Made by a program: the position numbers and the translations under genes. A stretch of DNA of 64,000 nucleotides from the NCBI RefSeq assembly GCF_030816155.1, contig NZ_JAUSXR010000001.1, positions 2,356,001-2,420,000 of the forward strand. Direction: 5' to 3'. Below are positions 35,280-44,235 of this stretch, piece after piece; the first letter of the stretch is position 1, and the number at the start of each line of letters is the position of its first letter. This stretch comes from Arthrobacter woluwensis. GTDB taxonomy: Bacteria > Actinomycetota > Actinomycetes > Actinomycetales > Micrococcaceae. The notes beneath the pieces are model-generated. The model was given only the letters and a program-made list of their open reading frames with translations. It was not told the DNA's origin and searched no databases.

Positions 35280-35603
35280 TCAGTCCTGGTTCTGCGGAGG
35301 GAGGGCCGAGATGAAGGGGTGGTCCGTGCCCGTGTTGCCGACCTTGGCGGCGCCGCCGGGCGAACCGAGGTCGACGAAGAACTCGACGTTGGCCTTGTAG
35401 TACTCGCTCCACTCGTCGGGGACGTCATCCTCGTAGTAGATGGCCTCGACGGGGCAGACCGGCTCGCAGGCGCCACAGTCGACGCACTCGTCCGGGTGGA
35501 TGTAGAGGGAACGCTCGCCTTCGTAGATACAGTCGACCGGGCATTCCTCAATGCAGGCCTTGTCCTTCACGTCCACGCAAGGCTGCGCGATTACGTACGT
35601 CAC
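35280..35603 (-). CDS. fdxA: 7Fe ferredoxin FdxA
   Basis: Small electron carrier, 107 residues, with one [3Fe-4S] and one [4Fe-4S] cluster. Cysteine motifs: CVDVKDKACIEECPVDC and CVDCGACEPVCP. GTG start (VTYVIAQPC) with AAGGAATATGGG upstream; the frame is open further but the family begins here. First gene of the fdxA-dapC unit. Confidence 0.93.
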   Translation of the reverse strand: MTYVIAQPCVDVKDKACIEECPVDCIYEGERSLYIHPDECVDCGACEPVCPVEAIYYEDDVPDEWSEYYKANVEFFVDLGSPGGAAKVGNTGTDHPFISALPPQNQD

Positions 35604-35711
35604 GTTCCCATATTCCTTCCGATAACGGTGCCCGTGTCCCGCAGGCGTTCCTCCGTTGGACTCCACTGTATTACCCCGGAGGTCACTTCACCGAAGAGGA
35701 TGACGCCGCTC

Positions 35712-35717
35712 TACGAT
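35712..35717 (+). promoter_or_regulatory. -10 element of leaderless promoter
   Basis: TACGAT ends 6 nt before the GTG of the small SH3-like protein; this identifies the true start inside a longer open frame. Confidence 0.6.
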
Positions 35718-35723
35718 GGAGGC

Positions 35724-35981
35724 GTGTCGTTCTCCACCCTTCGCGGCGTTCCCCTGCTGCTCAGCGCCCCCTTGGGCACCCGGGTGGTCGTGCGTTTCCG
35801 GCTCGACGACGGCGCCCTCAGCGACGCTCTTGGCGAGCTGACCGCGCGGGACGGCGCCGCCGTCGTGAGTCCGCGGGTCGTCATCACGGGCAGGACCGGC
35901 GAGATCAGCATCCCGCTGGACCGCGTGACCCTGGCCAAGCCCGTCCCAGCGCCGCCGGCGCGCCGTGCGCCGCGATTCTGA
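35724..35981 (+). CDS. Small SH3-like protein, stand-alone N-domain of a GNAT-type protein
   Basis: 85 residues. LGTRVVVRFRLDDGALSDALGELTARDG...ISIPLDRVTLAKPVPAPP resembles the beta-barrel domain that in related actinobacteria precedes a GNAT acetyltransferase domain (Rv0428c type) beside fdxA. Here the reading frame stops after the barrel (RRAPRF) and no acetyltransferase part follows. Divergent from fdxA. Function unknown. Confidence 0.7.
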   Translation: MSFSTLRGVPLLLSAPLGTRVVVRFRLDDGALSDALGELTARDGAAVVSPRVVITGRTGEISIPLDRVTLAKPVPAPPARRAPRF

Positions 35982-36022
35982 CGCTGGTCCCGGACGGCAT
36001 CCGGGGTCGCCGGCCTGGGCCG

Positions 36023-36457
36023 TCAGCCCAACAGGATCCTGAGGAAGAAGAACGATCCGATCAGGAAGACCCCGGCGAACACCATGGTGCAGCCGAGCAT
36101 GGCCTTGCTCGTCTTCTCGATCACATAGGACTCACTGGGTTTCTGCGGGTTGACGCAGATCTCGAGGGCGCTGCCCAACGGGTACGGCGTCGGTCCGCCC
36201 CGCAGGCCACGCCCCTGGAGCACCCGGCCTTCGGGGCCCTGGTACTGGTAGATCGGGAAGTACCGCACCCGGCCGTCCGTGCCATCGCCGACTCCGGGAC
36301 CCAGCTTGTGGCCGACCACCACGGCCTGCACGTGCGGCCACTCGCGCATGCCGCGCTCCCGCCGTCGTAAAGCGAACATCTGGACCACGGAGACGACCAC
36401 CATCAGGACGACGAAGGCTCCCCAGATGCTCCAGGCGATGATCTGAACGGTGGACAT
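36023..36457 (-). CDS. DUF3592 membrane protein
   Basis: 144 residues with an N-terminal and a C-terminal membrane helix flanking an extracellular beta domain (VRYFPIYQYQGPEGR, NPQKPSESYV), the DUF3592 layout. Role unknown. ATG with AGAGGAACT upstream. Confidence 0.82.
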   Translation of the reverse strand: MSTVQIIAWSIWGAFVVLMVVVSVVQMFALRRRERGMREWPHVQAVVVGHKLGPGVGDGTDGRVRYFPIYQYQGPEGRVLQGRGLRGGPTPYPLGSALEICVNPQKPSESYVIEKTSKAMLGCTMVFAGVFLIGSFFFLRILLG

Positions 36458-36619
36458 GGGCAGTTCCTCTCTTCACCGGATCCGTGGCTCACGCCGGGAC
36501 CCCTTTCCGTCCGGATGGGCAGGTCTCCCCATCCACCTGACATGCGCGGGCCGGTCGGTCCCGGTAGCGTGGCTCACAGTACACGCACCGTCCAGAACAC
36601 GACCGGCAGAAAAGGCACC

Positions 36620-37105
36620 ATGAAGAAGACCTCCATCTGGCCCGCAATGGCGCTCGTCCCCCTGCTCGCGGCGTGCGCACCGACCATTCCGCTCCCCGCT
36701 CCGGCCTCAAGCCAGCCGAGCGAGGCCGCCACCACGCCGGTGGACGAATCCTCGCCTTCCGACAGCGCCGGGAGCCCCTCCGCGAGCACCGGCGCCCTGA
36801 GCCTGAAGGAAGGCTGCGAGAAATTCAACGCCCTGGATGAGAAGCTCGCCGGTCTGCAGCCGACGGACAAGAAGGGGCTTCTCGATCTCTGGGACGAATT
36901 CGATCAGGCCTCCGACGCCGTTCCCTACGATCTGCAGGGACTGTACAAGTCCATGAGCATCGTGGTGCTGGCGTACCAGGGCAAGGCCGCCGGTGAGGGC
37001 GACGGCCCCAGCAAGCAGGACAAGGACCTCGTGTCGCAGCACTTCCTGCGCGCCTCCGGGCTCTGCACCCCGGAGGGCGTCACGCTCACCCTCAAGGTGC
37101 TCTGA
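36620..37105 (+). CDS. Putative lipoprotein
   Basis: 161 residues. Signal peptide with lipobox LAAC (Cys19), then a Ser/Pro/Ala-rich linker to about residue 60 and a small helical domain with two cysteines (EGCEKF and GLCTPEG). No recognised family. ATG at MKKTS has AAAAGG upstream. Converges on the WXG100 partner gene with 16 nt between stops. Confidence 0.8.
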   Translation: MKKTSIWPAMALVPLLAACAPTIPLPAPASSQPSEAATTPVDESSPSDSAGSPSASTGALSLKEGCEKFNALDEKLAGLQPTDKKGLLDLWDEFDQASDAVPYDLQGLYKSMSIVVLAYQGKAAGEGDGPSKQDKDLVSQHFLRASGLCTPEGVTLTLKVL

Positions 37106-37121
37106 CCGGCCCTTCCGAACG

Positions 37122-37583
37122 TTACGACGCCGGCGGAAGCACCGTCACGGCGCCGACGATCTCGCGCAGGAGTTCCGTGCGCGGCTCCACCGACTCGTCG
37201 AACACCGGCCACACCGTCACGAGGCCGAGGAACGACCCGTTCTGCACCATCCCGACGCAGGAGACGATCCGCGGCGCCTCCTCGTCGCCCGCGGGCAGCT
37301 TGAGCATGACGACGTAGGCTGCCTTCCCGTCGCCGTTCAACGCGCCCTCGGTGAGCTGCGAGGCATTCATCTCGGTCAGGTAGTAGTCACCTTGACGGTG
37401 CGCCCACAGATTGGCGCCGGCGACGTCGACGGGGATGTTCCGGTCCTGGTACAGGGTGACCAGGACGTTTCCGGGAAGGCCGTACTGCTCGGTCAGCGGC
37501 CCGCCCGTGGACTCGTCCAGCGTGAGGGTGTGCTCGGGGAACTCGGCCCGGAAGCCGAGCGGGGAGTCGATGTTCACGGTCAT
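37122..37583 (-). CDS. Small protein paired with WXG100 effector-like protein
   Basis: 153 residues, soluble, no signal peptide. The alternation of strands (FRAEFPEHTLTLD, LVTLYQDRN, GLVTVWPVFDE, LREIVGAVTVLPP) suggests a PsbP/Mog1-like alpha-beta fold, but this is a guess from pattern. Lies 52 nt downstream of the WXG100 gene on the same strand with its own AAGGAG site, the position of a dedicated chaperone or immunity protein. Confidence 0.72.
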   Translation of the reverse strand: MTVNIDSPLGFRAEFPEHTLTLDESTGGPLTEQYGLPGNVLVTLYQDRNIPVDVAGANLWAHRQGDYYLTEMNASQLTEGALNGDGKAAYVVMLKLPAGDEEAPRIVSCVGMVQNGSFLGLVTVWPVFDESVEPRTELLREIVGAVTVLPPAS

Positions 37584-37635
37584 GATGCGATTCTCCTTGA
37601 GGACTGACTACTCGGAAACAGCCTATCGGCGCAGC

Positions 37636-39180
37636 TCACCAGCCACCTGACCCCGTCTGGTCCTTGCCGTTCACCACGTCCAGCCGGCCGTCGTTGGGCA
37701 CTTTGTAGTAGGTGACCACGTTCTGGGTGACCTTGGCCTCGGTGCTGACCTTGGCCTCCACCACCTTGGCGTCCACCTTGAACTCGTTCTTGTTCGTGAC
37801 CACCTCGTTGACCTGGACCGTGGCGGAGCCCGCGTCGTAGAGCCTGGAGAGGTCCCCTGCCACCCCTGCGGTGTCGTTCGACGCCGCATGCTGCAGGTAC
37901 TGCTGGATCAGTTGCTGGTTCTCCTGGGTGTAGGGGATGTCGATCTTGACCGACCCCTGGGTCCCGGTGGTGGTCGTGGAGCTCGCGGACAGCCCGTTGT
38001 CCGCGCCCTTGACGGAGTCCTTCACACCTTGTGCCACGGTGCCCTCGACGGCCACGGAGACCGACTTGATGTTGTGGTCCTTGTCCCAGTTGACCGTCAG
38101 GCCGCCTTTGCCGTCTGCCTCGAAGCGCCGGCCGTCCAGATCGAGGTTGCCCTTGGCGGAGAACTCGCCGGAACCCTTGGAGGTGCCGTCCGAGAGATTG
38201 TGCTCGTACGCCAGATCGAGCTTCGCGCTTCCGGAGGCGCTTCCGGCCTTGCCTTCGGCCTCGAGCGAGAGCGAGCCCTTCAGACGGTCCACATGGCTCG
38301 AGGCGCCGTTCTTGTCCGCGGCGTTGTCGATCGTGTCCAGCACGTACTTCGGGGCGTTCGTGGTGGCGTCCACGGCCTTGTCGAAGCTGTCCGGCGGCAG
38401 ATCCGTGACCATCTGGGTGCGGGCCTTCATCGCCTCCTCCAGGGAGGCGAACTTGTACTCGCGGGACATCTCGCCGTTGAGCGTGGCGCCCAGTTCACCC
38501 GTGGGGTTGTTGGCGCCGATGCCGAGCTTCCCGGAGACCCTGAGGGTGGCGGAACCGTCGGCGTTCTGCACGACCTCCGCGCTCACACCCACGCCTCCGT
38601 GCACCCAGGCCACCCGGAGGTTGGCGTCGGCCTTGAGGGATTCCTTGTAGACCGGGATGGTGCGCTTGGCCTCGTCCTGCAGGAACTTCCGGGCCTGCTC
38701 CTGCGCGGAGTCGGGCACGCCGCCGTCGAGCTTCATGATGAGCGCCGCGGTGGCCGGATTGCTCAGGAGGTACTTCTTGTCCTCGTCGGACAGGGCGTTC
38801 CACCAGGCCGCCTGCTGCGCCGGCGTCGCGTGGGAGATGTCCTCCAGGGATTTCGTCAGTTCCTCGGGGGACGTCTTCTGGACTCCGCCCGGGCCGCCAC
38901 CGGTTCCGGCGCCTGAGGAGTTGGAAGCGTCTTCCTGCTCCTTCGCCTGGGCGGTGAGCGTCTTCGCGTTCTGGCTCAAGGCGTTGATGGCCTTCTCCAG
39001 CATCGGCTGGTACTCACTGCTCCAGCTCTGCAGGAACCGGCGCGCGTCCTGGCCCTTCCACGGCGAGTTCATGATCTCGGCCTGGAGATTCCTGGTCCGG
39101 GATTTCAGCAGTTCCGCCGATTTGTCCATGGCGCTGGACAGTTCCCGGAGTCTGGCGACATCCGCTCCGTAAAGGCCCAT
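37636..39180 (-). CDS. WXG100-domain secreted protein with beta-rich C-terminus
   Basis: 514 residues. Residues 1-85 form a WXG100/ESAT-6-like helical hairpin with the W41-K-G43 turn (SPWKGQD). After a Ser/Gly linker comes AAWWNALSDEDKKYLLSNP...LDGGVPD (about 124-156), a segment seen in actinobacterial type VII secreted proteins. The remaining 350 residues are Gly/Ser/Thr/Lys-rich alternating strands without cysteines or a recognisable catalytic motif. Start at MGLYGADV has GGGAGG upstream. No type VII secretion genes lie in the window. Likely exported; toxin, adhesin or scaffold not decided. Confidence 0.8.
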   Translation of the reverse strand: MGLYGADVARLRELSSAMDKSAELLKSRTRNLQAEIMNSPWKGQDARRFLQSWSSEYQPMLEKAINALSQNAKTLTAQAKEQEDASNSSGAGTGGGPGGVQKTSPEELTKSLEDISHATPAQQAAWWNALSDEDKKYLLSNPATAALIMKLDGGVPDSAQEQARKFLQDEAKRTIPVYKESLKADANLRVAWVHGGVGVSAEVVQNADGSATLRVSGKLGIGANNPTGELGATLNGEMSREYKFASLEEAMKARTQMVTDLPPDSFDKAVDATTNAPKYVLDTIDNAADKNGASSHVDRLKGSLSLEAEGKAGSASGSAKLDLAYEHNLSDGTSKGSGEFSAKGNLDLDGRRFEADGKGGLTVNWDKDHNIKSVSVAVEGTVAQGVKDSVKGADNGLSASSTTTTGTQGSVKIDIPYTQENQQLIQQYLQHAASNDTAGVAGDLSRLYDAGSATVQVNEVVTNKNEFKVDAKVVEAKVSTEAKVTQNVVTYYKVPNDGRLDVVNGKDQTGSGGW

Positions 39181-39252
39181 CAGTTCGTTCCTCCCCGCGC
39201 CGGGCATCCCCTGGCCACCGTATTGATCCAGTCGACAGCCTTTCACGACAAA

Positions 39253-39296
39253 GGCGCCGTGCGCCATGGGGATAACTCCCCATGGCGCACGGCGCC
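39253..39296 (-). terminator. Terminator after typA / upstream of WXG100 gene
   Basis: GGCGCCGTGCGCCATGGGG, loop ATAACT, perfect 19-nt complement, followed on the minus strand by TTTGT. 15 nt after the typA stop. Its core ATGGGGATAACTCCCCAT recurs with one change at 2459-2476. Confidence 0.9.
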
Positions 39297-39311
39297 CAGG
39301 TCAGGCGGGAA

Positions 39312-41220
39312 TCAGGAACGCGCGCGGGCCCTGGCGGCCTTCAGGCGCTCGTTGGAGTCCAGGATCACCTTGCGGATGCGGATGTCCTCGGGGGTGATCT
39401 CCACGCACTCGTCCTCGCGGGCGAATTCGAGGGATTCCTCCAGGGTCAGCTCGCGCGGCGGCGTGAGGTTCTCGAAGGAGTCCGAGGAAGCCGCACGCAT
39501 GTTGGTGAGCTTCTTCTCCTTGGTGATGTTGACGTCCATGTCATCGGCGCGGGAGTTCTCGCCGACGATCATGCCCTCGTACACCTCGGAGGTGGGCTTC
39601 ACGAAGAAGGAGCCACGCTCCTGCAGGTTGATCATGGCGAACGGCGTCACCACACCGGCGCGGTCGGCCACCATGGAACCGTTGGTGCGGTACTCGATCG
39701 GGCCGGCCCACGGCTCGTAGCCCTCGGCGATGGAGGAGGCGATGCCGGCGCCACGGGTGTCCGTGAGGAACTTGGTGCGGAAACCGATCAGGCCACGGGC
39801 CGGAACGATGAACTCCATGCGGCACCAGCCGGTGCCGTGGTTGGCCATGTTGGTCATGCGGCCCTTGCGGGCGGCCATGAGCTGCGTGACGGCGCCGAGG
39901 AACTCCTCCGGCACGTCGATGGTCATGTGCTCCATCGGCTCGTGGACCTTGCCGTCGATGGTCTTGGTGACCACCTGCGGCTTGCCCACGGTCAGCTCGA
40001 AGCCCTCACGGCGCATCTGCTCCACGAGGATGGCCAGCGCGAGCTCGCCACGGCCCTGGACCTCCCAAGCGTCGGGACGCTCGGTCGGCAGGACGCGGAG
40101 GGAGACGTTACCGATCAGTTCCTTGTCCAGGCGGTCCTTGACCTGACGGGCCGTCACCTTGGCGCCCTTGACCTTGCCGGCCAGCGGGGAGGTGTTGATA
40201 CCGATGGTCATGGAGATCGCGGGGTCGTCCACCTTGATGAGCGGCAGCGGCTGCGGGTTCTCCAGATCGGTCAGGGTCTCACCGATGGTGATGTCCTCGA
40301 TACCGGCGACGGCGACGATCTCACCCGGGCCGGCGGACTCGGCCGGAACGCGCTCCAGTGCCTTGGTGGCCAGGAGCTCGGTGATCTTGACGGTCTTGAG
40401 GGTGCCGTCCTGACGGGCCCAGGCGACCTGCTGACCCTTGCGGAGGGTGCCGTTATAGATGCGGAGCAGCGCCAGACGGCCCAGGGAACGGGGAGGCGTC
40501 CAGGTTGGTCACGTGGGCCTGCAGCACGCCGTCCGGGTTGTAGGTCGGCGCCGGGATGTGATCGATGATCGTCTTGAAGAGCGGCTCCAGGTCCTCGTTC
40601 TCCGGAGCGGTGCCGTCGGCCGGCTGCTCGGTGGAGGCACGCCCCACCTTGGCGGCGGCGTAGACCACGGGGACCTCGAGGACCTTGTCCAGGTCCAGGT
40701 CCGGAACCTCGTCGGCCAGGTCGGAGGCCAGGCCCAGGAGGAGGTCCATGGACTCGTGGACGACCTCTTCGATACGGGCATCGGGACGGTCGGTCTTGTT
40801 GACCAGGAGGATGACCGGCTTGTGCGCGGCCAGCGCCTTGCGGAGCACGAAGCGGGTCTGGGGCAGCGGGCCCTCGGACGCGTCCACGAGCAGCACGACG
40901 CCGTCGACCATGGACAGACCGCGCTCCACCTCGCCACCGAAGTCGGCGTGGCCGGGGGTGTCGATCACGTTGATGGTGATGGTCTCGCCGTTGGAGGCGG
41001 GACCGTTGTAAGCCACCGTGGTGTTCTTGGCCAGGATGGTGATGCCCTTTTCACGTTCAAGGTCACCAGAGTCCATGACGCGGTCCTCGACCTCGCCGTG
41101 GGAGGCGAAGGAGTTCGTCTGACGGAGCATGGCGTCCACGAGCGTGGTCTTGCCATGGTCAACGTGGGCGACGATTGCGACATTGCGCAGATCAGAACGC
41201 GAGGCAGTGTTTTCGGACAT
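39312..41220 (-). pseudogene. typA: Ribosome-associated GTPase TypA/BipA, split by one extra base
   Basis: Translational GTPase for ribosome assembly and stress. The N-terminal part (41220 to about 40497) has G1 HVDHGKTT, G3 DTPGHADF and G4 NKTD, and reads to [13 protein letters not shown], after which the frame fails (stop at 40453). The other frame continues [20 protein letters not shown] exactly as TypA should and runs to 39312 (domains III-V, LEHMTIDVPEE-like region, ARGLIGFRT). Deleting one G from 40494-40496 gives 635 residues, the normal length. Either a real null allele or a sequencing error; the latter is likely for so conserved a gene. Confidence 0.9.
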
Positions 41221-41568
41221 GCGGTTTTCGACTCGTTTCAACGACGACAAGACAGTGAATTCCGTGCCCGCGGATCACTTGTCCAGCGACGGGGCACAAA
41301 GCAGGGGGAGGACACCACAGCCCTTCCACGACAATTCTACCGGTTGGAGCAAGGGCTCTGGGACCAGCCGGGAATCCCGCGGCGGGACGGGCCTCGGGCC
41401 GCCCCCTTCCGTGCCCCGGACCGGCACTGGCGCGTCCTCCGACGTCAGGGGCGCCATGCCCTCTCGCGCGGGGTTCCAGGTCGTGATCATTTCGATACGC
41501 CCACCGACTGGTCAAACCCCTTCCACGGGCCCCACACTGAGTGAGAGCCCCCTCGTCTAAGGAATCCC
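41221..41568. other. Intergenic region between typA and SGNH hydrolase
   Basis: About 350 bp between divergent genes. No conserved ORF, RNA or strong hairpin was recognised; it must hold both promoters. Confidence 0.5.
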
Positions 41569-42339
41569 GTGAACATCGCCTTCCGTCGCGTCGCACTCTC
41601 CGCGGCCGTGCTCGCCCTCGTGGCGGGCTCCGTCGTCGTCAGCGAGAAGGCCCCCCTCTCCCCCGCTCACAGGTCCCCCGGTCAGATGGCCGCGGGCGGA
41701 GTCGGCGCAGGGCGCGGGACCGCCGTCGTCGCCCTGACCGGGCCGGACGGCGTGCGGAAAGGCACCGCGCTCCTCGTGGGCGACTCCCAGTCGGCCGGAG
41801 CCGCCGGTGTCCCCGGCGAGGACACCTGGCCGCGGCGCGGACTCGCCTCGCTCGGCTACTCGGTCACGTGGGTCGGGGCAGGCGGCACCGGGTACGCCGC
41901 GACCAGGCCTCGGTCCGGGAACTACCTTCAGTCGTACCGGCACGGCGCCTGGAAGCTCCCGCCGTTCGCGCCGGAGCTGATCGTGTTCCAGGGCGGCGGC
42001 AACGACGCCGGCCAGGGCAAGCAGCTCTCCGAGGTCTCGCAGAACGCCCGGCAGCTGGCGTATCTGATGCACCGTCGCTATCCCGGTTCCCGGCTCGTGA
42101 TGGTGGGCGTGCTCTCCCGCTCGGCGAACGACGGCGGAGGGCGCCGCCTGGTGGTCGACTCGATGCTGGCGGGGGTCGCCGAGGAACTGCGGGCCCCGTT
42201 CGTGGATCCCGGCGGCTGGGTGTCCACGTATGGACTCCAGAACGACATGGCGGACGGAGTGCACCTGAAGGCGAGCGGCCATCAGCGCCTGACGCCGGTG
42301 TTCGCGGAGCACCTGGCCCGGGCGCTGGAAGGCCGTTGA
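41569..42339 (+). CDS. SGNH/GDSL-family hydrolase, exported
   Basis: Serine esterase/acyl hydrolase of 256 residues. N-terminal signal-like helix (RRVALSAAVLALVAGSVVV). SGNH blocks are clear: VGDSQSAG (Ser), a Gly in GAGGTGY, QGGGNDAG (Asn) and DGVHLKASGH (Asp/His). Probably acts on cell-wall acyl or acetyl groups outside the cell (inference). GTG start with TAAGGA upstream. Confidence 0.87.
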   Translation: MNIAFRRVALSAAVLALVAGSVVVSEKAPLSPAHRSPGQMAAGGVGAGRGTAVVALTGPDGVRKGTALLVGDSQSAGAAGVPGEDTWPRRGLASLGYSVTWVGAGGTGYAATRPRSGNYLQSYRHGAWKLPPFAPELIVFQGGGNDAGQGKQLSEVSQNARQLAYLMHRRYPGSRLVMVGVLSRSANDGGGRRLVVDSMLAGVAEELRAPFVDPGGWVSTYGLQNDMADGVHLKASGHQRLTPVFAEHLARALEGR

Positions 42340-42457
42340 GCGCCCCCGGTTGCTGAACTCTCCAGCCCGCTGAACGCCCCAGGCCGCTGACACGCGACCG
42401 CGGACCGGGACGGAACAGGGCGGGATGCGTACGACACCGCGGCCCTTCAACACCGAA

Positions 42458-42493
42458 GGCCGGAGCCCCACCGCATGCGGTGGGGCTCCGGCC
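42458..42493. terminator. Bidirectional terminator between SGNH and opp genes
   Basis: Perfect 36-nt palindrome centred on GCATGC: GGCCGGAGCCCCACCGCA and its complement, between convergent stops. Confidence 0.9.
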
Positions 42494-42511
42494 TCTGCCG
42501 GTTTCCAGGTC

Positions 42512-44224
42512 TCAGGCGACCTCAGGCGGCAGCAGCAGAGTGGCGCCCGGGATGGCGTCAAGCAGCCTCCGGGTGTAATCCTGCTGCGGGTTCTCGAACA
42601 CGTCGTCCGTCGTGCCGGTCTCCACGAGCTTGCCACGCTCCATGACGCAGACTTCGTCGGCGATCTGGCGGACCACCGCGAGGTCGTGCGTGATGAAGAG
42701 GTAGGTCAGACCCAGATCGGACTGCAGGTTCGCGAGCAGGTTGAGCACCTGATCCTGAACGAGCACGTCAAGGGCGGACACCGCCTCGTCACAGATGATC
42801 ACTTCGGGATCGAGCGCGAGAGCGCGGGCGATCGCCACACGCTGACGCTGACCGCCGGAGAGCTCATTCGGGTACCGGGTCATCGCCGACTGCGGCAGCG
42901 AGACCTGGTCCAGCAGCTGCCGGACCTTCTTCTCGCGGCTGGCCTTGTCGCCGACCTTGTGGGTGCGCAGCGGCTCTTCGATGGTCCGGTAGATGTTGTA
43001 CATCGGGTCCAGCGAACCGTACGGGTCCTGGAAGATCGGCTGCACACGCCGGCGGAACTTGAACAGCTCCGCTGCGCTCAAAGTCGAGGTGTCCACGCCG
43101 TCGAAGATGATCTTGCCGCTGGTGGGCTTCAGCAGGTTCAGGACCATCTGGGCGACGGTCGACTTGCCGGAGCCGGACTCACCGACGATCGCGGTGGTGG
43201 TGCCGCGCTTGACGGTGAAGCTGACATCGTCCACCGCGGTGAAGTCCGTGCTGCGTCCGAAGCCCGAGCGCAGCTTGAAGACCTTCTTGAGGTTCTCGAT
43301 CTTCAGGACCTCGTCCGGCTTGCCCTTCTCGTGCACCACTTCCGTGGGAGCAAGGAGGTCGACGGCTTCCACCCCTACCTCCTTGGCCACCTGGATGCGC
43401 CGGGAGGACAGCGACGGAGCCGCGGACACGAGGCGCTTGGTGTACGGGTGCTGCGGGTTGCGGAGAAGCTCGAGCGACGGCCCGGACTCGACCACCTGGC
43501 CCTTGTACATGACGACGACCTTCTGCGCACGCTCGGCCGCAAGACCGAGGTCGTGCGTGATCAACAGCACGGCGGTGCCGAGTTCCGACGTCATCCGGTC
43601 GAGGTGGTCCAGGATCTGGCGCTGGACCGTCACGTCGAGCGCCGAGGTGGGCTCGTCCGCGATCAGCAGACGCGGCTGGCACGAGAGGCCGATGGCGATC
43701 AGCGCACGCTGGCGCATGCCGCCCGAGAACTCGTGCGGGAACTGCTTGGCACGCCGTTCGGCGTCCGGCAGTCCTGCCTCGGCGAGCACCTTCGCCACGT
43801 CCTTGGGGCCGCTCGGCAGACCATTGGCCTTGAGCGTCTCCTTGACCTGGAAGCCGATCTTCCACACCGGGTTGAGGTTGGACATGGGGTCCTGAGGCAC
43901 CATGCCGATGGAGTTGCCGCGCAGTTCGATCATGCGCTTCTCACTCACATGAGTGATGTCCTCCCCATCGAAGATGATCTGGCCGGCGGACACCCGTCCG
44001 TTGCCAGCCAGCAGGCCGATGGCGGCCAGGGCCGACGTCGACTTGCCCGAGCCGGACTCGCCGACGATCGCGACGGTTTCGCCCGGCATGACCGTGAAGT
44101 TGGCGTTCCGGACCGCGTCGACCTCTCCGTGGCTGGTGCGGAAGGTGATGGCGAGGTCTTTGATCTCCAGGAGCGGACGCTGTGCGTCCGCACCGCTTTC
44201 TCGGATCTGAATGTTCTGAGTCAT
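42512..44224 (-). CDS. Oligopeptide ABC transporter, fused double ATPase (OppD-OppF)
   Basis: 570 residues with two complete ABC ATPases in one chain. Each has Walker A GESGSGKST (residues near 50 and 335), signatures FSGGMRQRA and LSGGQRQRV, and Walker [13 protein letters not shown] / VIICDEAVSALD. The oligopeptide C-terminal extension follows each half (QHPYTKRLV, QQDYTRRLLDA). Start at MTQNIQ with AGGAGCTCCC. Last gene of the opp operon. Confidence 0.93.
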   Translation of the reverse strand: MTQNIQIRESGADAQRPLLEIKDLAITFRTSHGEVDAVRNANFTVMPGETVAIVGESGSGKSTSALAAIGLLAGNGRVSAGQIIFDGEDITHVSEKRMIELRGNSIGMVPQDPMSNLNPVWKIGFQVKETLKANGLPSGPKDVAKVLAEAGLPDAERRAKQFPHEFSGGMRQRALIAIGLSCQPRLLIADEPTSALDVTVQRQILDHLDRMTSELGTAVLLITHDLGLAAERAQKVVVMYKGQVVESGPSLELLRNPQHPYTKRLVSAAPSLSSRRIQVAKEVGVEAVDLLAPTEVVHEKGKPDEVLKIENLKKVFKLRSGFGRSTDFTAVDDVSFTVKRGTTTAIVGESGSGKSTVAQMVLNLLKPTSGKIIFDGVDTSTLSAAELFKFRRRVQPIFQDPYGSLDPMYNIYRTIEEPLRTHKVGDKASREKKVRQLLDQVSLPQSAMTRYPNELSGGQRQRVAIARALALDPEVIICDEAVSALDVLVQDQVLNLLANLQSDLGLTYLFITHDLAVVRQIADEVCVMERGKLVETGTTDDVFENPQQDYTRRLLDAIPGATLLLPPEVA

Positions 44225-44235
44225 GGGAGCTCCTG

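Noticed and set aside
36000..39300. Prophage or integrative element around the WXG100 gene
   Set aside because: No integrase, transposase, tRNA or attachment repeats were found, and base composition is similar to the surroundings.
41192..41596. Overlapping small frames upstream of typA
   Set aside because: No ribosome site, no recognisable family, and they overlap on both strands in a promoter region.
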